A stretch of DNA of 64,000 nt from Schaalia sp. HMT-172 (lineage in GTDB: Bacteria; Actinomycetota; Actinomycetes; Actinomycetales; Actinomycetaceae): positions 496,001-560,000 of the forward strand of contig NZ_CP130058.1 of NCBI RefSeq assembly GCF_030644365.1, written 5' to 3'. A program made the translations under genes and the position numbers. The notes beneath the pieces are model-generated. The model was not told the origin of the DNA, searched no databases, and saw only the letters and a list, made by a program, of their open reading frames with translations. The number at the start of each line of letters is the position of its first letter. Within the stretch, counting starts at the first letter, position 1. This document shows, piece after piece, positions 48,445-55,775 of this stretch.

Positions 48445-50828
48445 TGCACCCGCGCACGCTCGGCCCCTACGCGCTGCAGATGCAGCGCCTGATAGTCCTC
48501 ATCGCGGTTCTGGCGGCTGTATCCATATCGATCGTCAGCGGTCCCCAGCTGATCCCGACGTGGAGCTCACCGACTGACGTCGCCCAATGGCTGGTCTATT
48601 CGCCGAACCTGATCGTGCCGACGTGCGCTGGGATGTGCGCGCTCGCGGCGACCATCACGACGGTGAGGAGACGCCGGCACACGCCGACCCCCGCCGATGC
48701 CGGGTGGTTCGTGCTGATACGCCTCTACCTGGTGTGTTACCTGGCCCTCATGATCGCGTGCGTGGCGATGCCCGCAGTCCAGCTCGCTTCGCCGATCCCG
48801 CCGGTCTACTACCAGGCGGTCGTCTCCGACACCAGCCCCATCCTGGCTCTGAACCTGCCGGCCGCGATCTGTTGCATCGCCGTCCTGCGTGGCCGTCACA
48901 CGGCCGTCTACCTCAGTGGCATCGCGCTCCTGCAGGTCATGGCCCTCATACCGGCCAACCCCACCGACACGGTGTTCGAGACGGCGGTCGGCCCCCTCTA
49001 CTTCCTACTTGTCGCTGTGACTCACGCGGGAATGCTTGAGTGGACGTTGACGACCGTTCGAGGCCTCGACCAGTCGCGTCGCAGCGCCCGTGACGCCGAG
49101 CGGGCCCTGTCCGTCGAGCGTGCCCGGGGCCGCGCGCGGGCACGCAGCAATGGACTCATCCACGACTACGTGCTCTCCGCGCTGATTCTCGCGTTCAAAC
49201 CGGGGATCGCCCGCTCCGATGCGCGCGCGGGTGCCGATGCCGCTCTGCGCGCGCTGGTTCCCGATCCTCCTTCCAGCGCCACCATGGATGCCGAGCAGCT
49301 GTGCGGTGTGTTCGACGCGCTCGTCGCACCCGGGCAGCCGCATTGGAGCGTGACGTTGGACCTTCCCTCTGACCAGTGGCGGATTCCTTGCGACGTGGGA
49401 CGGGCTCTGAGCGCGGCGACCCACGAAGCGCTCAACAACGTCCGCGTGCACGCCGGTTCCGATGCCTCGAATCCGAGCAAGCCCGCCCAGTGCCGTGTTG
49501 AGGTCGTCGGACGCCGGGACTGTGTGCGCGTCACGATTACCGATACGGGGTGTGGTTTCGACGTGTCGCGTGGTACCGAGGGACGCCACGGAGTGTCGCA
49601 GTCCATCGTCGAGCGGATGCGCGCGATCGGGGGGTCGGCCACCCTGGCCTCCCGTCCCGGCGATGGGACGCGGGTGACGCTCGAGTGGAGCGCCCCGCGC
49701 CGCCACGTGACGAGCCGTCAGGTGGTCCGCTCGGCTATCGCCTGGAGGCCGCGCGTGGGGCAGGGCGATAAGGACCCGTCGCGCACGCAGTGGGACACGA
49801 AGGTCCGTGGCGCGGCGGAATCGCACGGTGCTCGCCTGCTCGTTCTCGCCGGCGTTGTCTTTCACACGTACATGGTGGCGATCGAATTCAGTCACGGAGC
49901 CTACACGCACACGGTTCCCGTCGTCCTGGCGCTGGCCCTCATGGCGGTATCGGGTGGCGCGCTCGTGGCGCCGTGGCCGGGCCGCGTGGTGCCGACGCCG
50001 GTGGCGTGGGGGAGCGCCGCGACGGTTGGCGTCACGAACTTGGCGGTGCTCGTCATGATCAGGAACATGTCGGGATGGCCGGGTTGGTCGTCGTGGAGTG
50101 CGGGCGCCTCGATGCTCCTGCTTGCTCTCCTGCTCATCCGCCAGTGCACGCTCGAGGCGGTCGTCGGATTCGCCGGGCTCGAAGCTGCCATCGTCGCGTG
50201 GGTCGTGATCCAAGGGCGGCCACCCTTCCTGATCGTTTCCTTCTCGATCGGTCACGTCCTCACGTTCATCTTCTGGTTTGCCCTCGTGCGTTGGTCGGGT
50301 ATCGCGACATCCGCGATCAAGCGGTCCCTGAAAGCCGAAAGCCGGGCGCGCTTGGACAAAGAGCTGCATGTCAGCGCGAATAGGGCCATGGCGGTCAAGC
50401 TCGCCGACGTGTCCGTGCGCGTGCGAGGAACGCTGGAGGCGATCAGGGATCAGGAGCTGACGCCGGAGCTCTCCATGAAGGCGCTCCTGTTGGAGGCTGA
50501 ACTGCGCGATGAGATCCGCGCGCCTTACTTCACGGGGACCGAGGTCGTGGCGGCTGCGAGGCGCGCGCGGAGCCGTGGCGTCGAGGTTGTGCTGTTCGAC
50601 GACCGCGGTGATGCTTCCCGCGGTGGGAGTACGGAATACGAGGAGCGTTTGCGCACGCGCATCGTCGAGCGTGCCGTCGCTGCCCTCGACGAGGCCGGGG
50701 CTGGGCGTGTGGTTGTGCGCGCCTGTCCTGCGGGCAGGCCGTGGGCGGCGACGATCCTCACCGATGCGGGGCTGGCTGTCGTGGAGGCCAAGGAGGGCGC
50801 CGTCGAGGTGGGCCAGGCGGGCGACTAG
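48444..50828 (+). CDS. double-module membrane sensor histidine kinase
   Basis: 794 residues, unusual layout. Residues 1-200 hold about six transmembrane helices. About 205-415 is a HisKA_3-like module with LIHDYVLSALILAF (candidate phosphoacceptor His near 239), N-box ATHEALNNVRVHA (about 327), and G-boxes ITDTGCGFDV and GRHGVSQSIVERM. A second block of about six helices runs from 465 to 622. A final soluble domain (625-794) has SANRAMAVKLADVSVRVRG and AALDEAGAGRVVVRACP but no intact ATP-binding boxes. It looks like two NarX/DesK-type kinases fused, the second degenerate. Pairs with the upstream regulator; the signal is unknown. GTG at 48441 is an alternative start. Confidence 0.85.
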   Translation: MHPRTLGPYALQMQRLIVLIAVLAAVSISIVSGPQLIPTWSSPTDVAQWLVYSPNLIVPTCAGMCALAATITTVRRRRHTPTPADAGWFVLIRLYLVCYLALMIACVAMPAVQLASPIPPVYYQAVVSDTSPILALNLPAAICCIAVLRGRHTAVYLSGIALLQVMALIPANPTDTVFETAVGPLYFLLVAVTHAGMLEWTLTTVRGLDQSRRSARDAERALSVERARGRARARSNGLIHDYVLSALILAFKPGIARSDARAGADAALRALVPDPPSSATMDAEQLCGVFDALVAPGQPHWSVTLDLPSDQWRIPCDVGRALSAATHEALNNVRVHAGSDASNPSKPAQCRVEVVGRRDCVRVTITDTGCGFDVSRGTEGRHGVSQSIVERMRAIGGSATLASRPGDGTRVTLEWSAPRRHVTSRQVVRSAIAWRPRVGQGDKDPSRTQWDTKVRGAAESHGARLLVLAGVVFHTYMVAIEFSHGAYTHTVPVVLALALMAVSGGALVAPWPGRVVPTPVAWGSAATVGVTNLAVLVMIRNMSGWPGWSSWSAGASMLLLALLLIRQCTLEAVVGFAGLEAAIVAWVVIQGRPPFLIVSFSIGHVLTFIFWFALVRWSGIATSAIKRSLKAESRARLDKELHVSANRAMAVKLADVSVRVRGTLEAIRDQELTPELSMKALLLEAELRDEIRAPYFTGTEVVAAARRARSRGVEVVLFDDRGDASRGGSTEYEERLRTRIVERAVAALDEAGAGRVVVRACPAGRPWAATILTDAGLAVVEAKEGAVEVGQAGD

Positions 50829-50846
50829 CGTCCGGTGCCTGGGGCG

Positions 50847-50880
50847 CTGTGGGGGCCGCCCATCTGGGCGGCCCCCACAG
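50847..50880. terminator. bidirectional terminator, 16-bp stem
   Basis: CTGTGGGGGCCGCCCA (50847-50862) pairs perfectly with 50865-50880. It separates the convergent kinase gene and the type VII operon. Confidence 0.75.
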
Positions 50881-50903
50881 TCGTCGGGCCTCGCGCGTTG
50901 GCC

Positions 50904-51761
50904 CTACTCGTTGGTGATATGGCGATCGAGCCAGGCCCGAAGATCCGGGTACAGGGACGGGTTCTTCGACAGGGGCACCCACAGGTCCGGCCTCATGCGG
51001 GCGATCTCCGCCTGAACGTCCCACGGGGTTGCTGGGTCGATGGCGTCGGTAATCGTGAACCTGCTGGCGGGGGAGGGCGTCGCTCGCGTCATGTCCGGGT
51101 CGTTATCCGGCGCGGCGGCCCCGTCGGCTCCTGACGGGGGGTGCGACTCCTGTGAAGGAGGCTGCGGGGCCGGGGGTTCCGTTGCCTGTTGCGGGTCGGG
51201 TGCAGCATCGGGCTCGGGGGCGACGAGTGGGCCGATTGAGATCGGCTGGTTCACCGGTGCGGCGTCAGTGGACGGTGGCAGCGGGCCGATCGAGACAGGG
51301 CGGTTGGCCTCTTCTGCGGCGCCCTGCTGCGGCGCGGGCGGTTGCGTCCCAGCCGGCGCGGAAGGGGGCATGGACGCCTGGGGTGCCCCGGCCTCGTTCA
51401 TGCGAGCCTGCGTCCCGCCCATCGGTGGGTTCTGCGCCATCATGGGCGCGGTCGGCATCCCCGGCGGCTGTTGCGTGGCGGCGAAGGCCTGCTCGACCCA
51501 CGCCCGGTATGCCTGCGCCTCCTGTTCGTTGGTGGCCGGCACGGTCCTCCACGGCTCGGGGTCGACGGCGGCGAGCGGATCGGGCAGCAAAGCGGGACCG
51601 AAGTACGGGTACAGGTACGCTAGGCCGGCTCCCACGAGTATGAGGAGCAGGGGGAGTATTTTCGTCGCGTCGTTGTCTGTGGTGAAGAACCAGAGGGCGC
51701 CGATGGCAATCAGGCCGGCGCCGGCGAGAATCGGAATGTTGTGTTTTACTGACGCTTCCAT
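50904..51761 (-). CDS. membrane protein with variant leucine-rich-repeat C terminus
   Basis: 285 residues. Two N-terminal helices (IPILAGAGLIAIGALWFFTT and ILPLLLILVGAGLAYLYPYF), then about 160 residues of Pro/Ala-rich low-complexity linker. A C-terminal segment follows (DPATPWDVQAEIARMRPDLWVPLSKNP), matching the variant leucine-rich repeat (LRV) pattern with a WLDRH end. Last gene of the type VII operon, overlapping its neighbour by 16 bases. Likely an accessory factor or immunity/partner of the secretion system; role unknown. Confidence 0.65.
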   Translation of the reverse strand: MEASVKHNIPILAGAGLIAIGALWFFTTDNDATKILPLLLILVGAGLAYLYPYFGPALLPDPLAAVDPEPWRTVPATNEQEAQAYRAWVEQAFAATQQPPGMPTAPMMAQNPPMGGTQARMNEAGAPQASMPPSAPAGTQPPAPQQGAAEEANRPVSIGPLPPSTDAAPVNQPISIGPLVAPEPDAAPDPQQATEPPAPQPPSQESHPPSGADGAAAPDNDPDMTRATPSPASRFTITDAIDPATPWDVQAEIARMRPDLWVPLSKNPSLYPDLRAWLDRHITNE

Positions 51762-52273
51762 TGTGTCTTACTTTCTTCGCTCGTTATGACGCAGTAGGGA
51801 TCGCGCAACCGTAGCGCTCTGATGACTCGTCGCTCCAAATTGGCCAGGCTCTTTGCTTCGGGTACCAGACCGTTGAGTTGTCTCGCTTGGGGGACGCTCC
51901 ACGACAGTGACCCGTCGTCTTCGAGAGACAGCATGGCGATCCAGTTGGGGGAGCCGTACTTCCATTTCAGGGTGAAGAAGATCGTGCTCTGGTCGTCGCT
52001 TCGCACCTTGAATATGGTGGCCCCCAACCAGTTGAGCGACTCTGTGCCTTCCGGAACGTCGATCGCCGCCCACGCGGCGTCGAGGAGTTCTGTCGCCGAC
52101 GCCGACCGTGGCGTCACGCGGTGTGAGCGCGCCACGGCGCCTTCGCCCTCACGGTGGCTTTTCCGGAAGATGAGCTGACGGGCCTTCGCCTCGGCTTCCT
52201 GTCGCAGCCGGAGCCACCCGTAATAGAGGAAGCCGAGCGCGACGAGAATGAGGAGTGCTATCGCAAGTTCCAT
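51746..52273 (-). CDS. hypothetical membrane-anchored protein
   Basis: 175 residues. One N-terminal helix (LAIALLILVALGFLYYGWLRL), then a cytosolic domain (LLDAAWAAIDVPEGTE onward, with IFFTLKWKYGSPNWIAML). No family recognised. Its promoter lies directly upstream, and it overlaps the following gene. Confidence 0.65.
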   Translation of the reverse strand: MELAIALLILVALGFLYYGWLRLRQEAEAKARQLIFRKSHREGEGAVARSHRVTPRSASATELLDAAWAAIDVPEGTESLNWLGATIFKVRSDDQSTIFFTLKWKYGSPNWIAMLSLEDDGSLSWSVPQARQLNGLVPEAKSLANLERRVIRALRLRDPYCVITSEESKTQWKRQ

Positions 52274-52298
52274 GAATTGTTCTCCTATGAATCAAACA

Positions 52299-52326
52299 AT
52301 GGTACGAAAGAGTGGTGAGGAGTCAA
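52299..52326 (-). promoter_or_regulatory. internal promoter on the minus strand
   Basis: On the minus strand, TTGACT (52321-52326) and TACCAT (52299-52304) with a 16-bp spacer. Drives the last two genes of the type VII region independently. Bases 52327-52428 show no gene. Confidence 0.5.
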
Positions 52327-52428
52327 CAAAGACCGGACTCTGTTTCCTCACAACGTGCGGGGCTGCGCGTCGCTCTTGTCCGCGCCCGCCGACGACTAGC
52401 GTCACAGCGGTCCCCGGCCTCGCGGCTC

Positions 52429-53169
52429 TCAACTGGAGGGTTCCTCCACGGTCGCGTTCTCGGACTCGGTCACGGTCTCTGCGTCGTCCTGGTCGGTCGA
52501 ATCCGTGACGAAACGAGACGCCGCGATGAACAGGTCGAAGAGTTCGAGCATGAGGTGCTTGATCATGGCCATCTGCGTCACGAAAGAGACGATTACGATC
52601 TGCTTCGTGTCGGGCACGTGCGCCCAATAATCGACGCGCATCCGCTCGAATTGAAGCTTCTCCGCCTCGGCGCGCAAGGCCGCCTCCTCCGGCGTCTCGT
52701 CCTCGGGGGCCTCGACGTGGAACGAATCATCCTTCTCGATGAGCACGCGGCGCAGTGCCCGGAAGTTCGCGCCCTCAACTTCCACGAACTCGTCGTCGGC
52801 GTCCTCGAAGCCCATTCGGAGGATGCCAAACACCTCCTCGCTCTCGGTGCCAATCGCGGGGCTCATGCGCAGCCCCGGCGGCTGATAGACCGTGATGTTC
52901 ACAGGGAAAGGTGCATCCTTTTCCAGCTCCTTGCCGAAATACATAGCGACGGCGCCGCCTTCCATGGCCTCGGCGCACGCATCGACCACCTGATCGTGCA
53001 TCTGGCGACGCAGCACGGCCGCGTCGTCCGCCGGGCCGACAATGCCCTGGACCATGCGCTCGACGTCCTGTTCCGAGGCCCCCTCATCCGTGATCGCCAC
53101 GGGGTACCAGGTGCCCGGAAGCGTGAAGATCAGGCGAGGTTCATCGCGGGTGTTGTTATCGCTTGTCAT
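52429..53169 (-). CDS. hypothetical cytosolic protein of the type VII locus
   Basis: 246 residues, no signal or helix. N-terminal RLIFTLPGTWYPVAITDEG, then acidic stretches and a C-terminal FDLFIAASRFVTDSTDQDD tail rich in Asp/Glu/Thr. Immediately downstream of the lipase gene, 27 bases away. Position suits a chaperone or immunity protein for that effector; no domain is recognised. Confidence 0.7.
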   Translation of the reverse strand: MTSDNNTRDEPRLIFTLPGTWYPVAITDEGASEQDVERMVQGIVGPADDAAVLRRQMHDQVVDACAEAMEGGAVAMYFGKELEKDAPFPVNITVYQPPGLRMSPAIGTESEEVFGILRMGFEDADDEFVEVEGANFRALRRVLIEKDDSFHVEAPEDETPEEAALRAEAEKLQFERMRVDYWAHVPDTKQIVIVSFVTQMAMIKHLMLELFDLFIAASRFVTDSTDQDDAETVTESENATVEEPSS

Positions 53170-53196
53170 CGTTGATTCTGCTTTCTCGCATGGAGG

Positions 53197-54963
53197 TCAG
53201 ATGCCGGTTGGGACGGTGCGTGGGTTCACGAGCGGAGGGCCACCGAGGTAGATGGGCACTTCCTGATCCTGGTTTTGAGCCTTCTGAGCACCATACAAGT
53301 GCCCATATCTTTCGTCATACCTCTCTTTCATGATGTCGAGTCCGTGTCCCATGGAAGAAAATGGGTGTCTTAACCAGTCAATGGGTTTACCCTGTACCTC
53401 TCTCTGTTTTCCATAAGCAGACGGAAGGGGGAGACTCCTTTGTGTGTTCGTGAGAATATCGGTGGTGAAGTGATAGTTTTCAACGCGCGCTCGAGCATCG
53501 ACCTCAGATGTGAAATATCCGTTTTGTTTTGCTACTTTCATGGCTTCGTTTATGCTTGAGTGGCTTAATCCTGCTGCGTCGAAAGTCGTTGCCTTCGTCC
53601 CCGTTGCGATCGAACCCGCTGCTGCCAGTTCGCCGCCCAAGGAGTGCCCTGTAAGGGAGAAGTTCCCGTCGGCAATTCCCTGGCTCATCAGACGTTCCTT
53701 GACACTTGTCGCTGCGGTGATAGCTTGACGAACTTGTGGTGAGATACCTGCTGCTCCTTCAATGTCATTTGCTACGTCGCCTGTTAGATCGCCGAAATTG
53801 GTTCCCTCGTAGGACAGGACGTAGCGCCCGTTGTCGTCACGGAAGAGCGTCGCGTGGAAGCCGGTTCTCTTGTCTTCGAGGATCGCCGGATCGATGCCCA
53901 GCTTCCGCAGCTCCGCGGGTCCCACCTCGTGCCAGCCGGGAGGCTCCTTCCAGTCTCCGCGGGGGTGGGGCCTGCCTGCGAGGTCCATCTTGTCCCGGAT
54001 GAGGCCCTCCTTGCCCGGGCGCGTGTTGATGGTGTCCGTCGTCTCGCCGTTATCGCCATATCGGACTTTCGATTGGCCGTGTTTGCGTTCTTCTTCGTCA
54101 AGTTGCTTGTTGTACTGATCCAGCGCCTCTCGTTGTCGTGAAGCTGAAATGAGCTTTACGCATATGTGGAACACGGCAGCAGCAGCGGCGATCTTGAGAA
54201 ATAGGATGAATAGAGGCCAGAAAAAAATGATCGCGAGGACTGCGCTTAGGAGTACTGCGGTAACTGCGAGAACTAGGGTGACAAAATTGACAACTGCCTG
54301 AATGATTGTCTTGAGTTTCTCTATCAGTTTCTTGAGGGCATTGTTTACCCAGTTGCTAATGTCCGCAAGGGCCTTGCCGACGTTTTTGATGAACTGAGAA
54401 ATCTTGTCGATCAGGTTGTCATTGGTGCTGGATATCGCCGTGTCGATCTTGGAGATGGTTGCGTTTGCAACAGCATCCACGATCATTTGTTCTTTTTTGA
54501 TATCCGACGCAGCCCCGGTCATAGCACCGGCAGCACGCTTTTCGTTGGCGCACGCCTGTTTATAGGCGTTTTGCGCGTTTGTGACGTTGGTAGAGGGGGC
54601 GTGCGAATCTTTCAGTGCCTCAAGCTGACGCTTGGTCTTTTTCACGGATTCCTGGGCGGCGCTGTGCTGTCGCTTGGCGGTCTCTCCTCGGGCCGCCGCT
54701 GCGTCGGCTCGCTTGTGGCAGTCGGCGAGCACCGTCTGGTACTCGCGCAGCGCCAGGCCCGTATTCAGGTAGCGACCGTGCGCTGCCTCCAAGTTTTTCT
54801 TGGCGTTCTTCACCTGCCCGTACGTTGCTGCGACAGCGAGCGAATTTGAGGTCGTCACAAACTTGCTGAGGCCATCGATCGCGGACTGGATGCTGTTCGC
54901 GGAGGTGATCAGCCCCTCGACCTTCGTTTTCAGGGCGGTGGGTTCTCCCGGCAGAGTACTCAT
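53197..54963 (-). CDS. putative type VII effector with C-terminal lipase domain
   Basis: 588 residues. Residues 1-210 are predicted long helices resembling LXG/WXG-type secretion domains (KTKVEGLITSANSIQSAIDG, then EYQTVLADCHKRADAAAA). About 215-265 is strongly hydrophobic (VVNFVTLVLAVTAVLLSAVLAI, then FFWPLFILFLKIAAAAAVFH). The C-terminal half is a class 3 lipase-like domain: YEGTNFGDLTGDVAND, the nucleophile elbow GHSLGGELA (Ser about 441) and a candidate Asp in TFDAAGLS. Base composition is lower in GC than neighbours, suggesting rapid exchange of effector genes. Target lipids and immunity are unknown. Its ATG overlaps the preceding small gene. Confidence 0.8.
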   Translation of the reverse strand: MSTLPGEPTALKTKVEGLITSANSIQSAIDGLSKFVTTSNSLAVAATYGQVKNAKKNLEAAHGRYLNTGLALREYQTVLADCHKRADAAAARGETAKRQHSAAQESVKKTKRQLEALKDSHAPSTNVTNAQNAYKQACANEKRAAGAMTGAASDIKKEQMIVDAVANATISKIDTAISSTNDNLIDKISQFIKNVGKALADISNWVNNALKKLIEKLKTIIQAVVNFVTLVLAVTAVLLSAVLAIIFFWPLFILFLKIAAAAAVFHICVKLISASRQREALDQYNKQLDEEERKHGQSKVRYGDNGETTDTINTRPGKEGLIRDKMDLAGRPHPRGDWKEPPGWHEVGPAELRKLGIDPAILEDKRTGFHATLFRDDNGRYVLSYEGTNFGDLTGDVANDIEGAAGISPQVRQAITAATSVKERLMSQGIADGNFSLTGHSLGGELAAAGSIATGTKATTFDAAGLSHSSINEAMKVAKQNGYFTSEVDARARVENYHFTTDILTNTQRSLPLPSAYGKQREVQGKPIDWLRHPFSSMGHGLDIMKERYDERYGHLYGAQKAQNQDQEVPIYLGGPPLVNPRTVPTGI

Positions 54964-55250
54964 TACTTCTTTCTCCTCAGCGCGTTCTCGAGGTCTCTGT
55001 CCAGATCCTCGAAGGTTTCGGCGATGGCGTCGAAGGTCTTCGCCAGTGCCTCCAGGTGCTCGCGGAAACGCCCCCGGGTGGTGTCCCAGTTATTGCCGAA
55101 CTCCCTGACCTTTCCCGCGAGTTTGTCGTGGCCGACAACAGAGGCAACGTCCAAGGCGTCGATCCTCGCATCGTCCAACAGCGATGCCGTCGCGCGCAGG
55201 GACTTCGACCGGTTACGCAACTCGGTCGTGTCGAGTGACAGGTTCACCAT
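54963..55250 (-). CDS. WXG100-like small helical protein
   Basis: 95 residues, all-helical. Two long amphipathic helices flank the FGNNWDTTRGRF turn, a W-based loop resembling the WXG motif. Starts MVNLSLDTTELRNRSKSLRA with AAAGGAAACGCC upstream; an ATG at 55271 lies within the hairpin and lacks a ribosome site. Possibly an LXG partner or chaperone for the adjacent effector, as in staphylococcal type VII loci. Confidence 0.75.
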   Translation of the reverse strand: MVNLSLDTTELRNRSKSLRATASLLDDARIDALDVASVVGHDKLAGKVREFGNNWDTTRGRFREHLEALAKTFDAIAETFEDLDRDLENALRRKK

Positions 55251-55265
55251 GGCGTTTCCTTTCTG

Positions 55266-55313
55266 CATCATCTCCTGGGGCGCGGGCGCTCGCCCGCGCC
55301 CCAGGAGATGATG
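55266..55313 (-). other. 23-bp perfect hairpin between the two WXG genes
   Basis: CATCATCTCCTGGGGCGCGG onward (55266-55288) pairs perfectly with 55291-55313. No T-run on the minus strand, but stem strength implies attenuation or mRNA protection, lowering effector relative to WXG100 expression. Confidence 0.7.
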
Positions 55314-55316
55314 ACC

Positions 55317-55613
55317 TTACTTGCCGATGGACTGCGCCAGCTGTTCGTCGGTCTGCTGAAGTGCCTGAGCGGCCTTGTTCAGGTAGTCGGCCATGCCGTC
55401 GATTCCCTGGATCGTGCGGGTCGCGCCCTGGGTGAACTCCTGGTAGGCGGTGTCGAAGGCGCCCGAGGCGCGCGACGTCGTAAAGCCGTTCTGAACCAGC
55501 TGCTGGACCAGCGAGCGCAGCTCGTTGAGCTTGGTCTGCAGATCGTTCTGACCGTTGCGCAGACGAGTCGCCGCGGACTGCATCTGGTCGTAGGTGACAT
55601 TCAGGTTTGCCAT
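55317..55613 (-). CDS. esxA: WXG100-family type VII secretion substrate (EsxA-like)
   Basis: 98 residues, the usual size. MANLNVTYDQMQSAATRLRNGQNDLQTKLNELRS is helix 1. The hinge reads GFTTSRASGAF, lacking the canonical Trp-X-Gly. Helix 2 ends QQTDEQLAQSIGK. GGAGGAACACA precedes the ATG. It has its own promoter and a hairpin on each side, so it is probably the most abundant protein of the locus; exported as a dimer through EssC. Confidence 0.85.
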   Translation of the reverse strand: MANLNVTYDQMQSAATRLRNGQNDLQTKLNELRSLVQQLVQNGFTTSRASGAFDTAYQEFTQGATRTIQGIDGMADYLNKAAQALQQTDEQLAQSIGK

Positions 55614-55689
55614 TGTGTTCCTCCGTTGAGAATGGGATACCCGGGGTGGGTATCGAGGTCTGGTGTGTTCGGGCCGACGGTTCCCACGT

Positions 55690-55718
55690 CGGATAGGGTG
55701 ATTAGCCCGTAACCTCAA
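55690..55718 (-). promoter_or_regulatory. candidate promoter of the WXG100 gene
   Basis: On the minus strand, TTGAGG (55713-55718) and TATCCG (55690-55695), 17-bp spacer. Confidence 0.4.
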
Positions 55719-55728
55719 ACTATCATTC

Positions 55729-55775
55729 GGTCTTGTCATGGGCGATGGGGACTAGTCCCCATCGGGTCTTGTCAT
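55729..55775 (-). other. palindrome flanked by direct repeats after the EssC gene
   Basis: The perfect 20-bp palindrome GATGGGGACTAGTCCCCATC (55744-55763) is flanked by GGTCTTGTCAT at 55729-55739 and 55765-55775, the latter touching the EssC stop. Could be a terminator or a regulator site before the WXG100 promoter. Confidence 0.65.
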
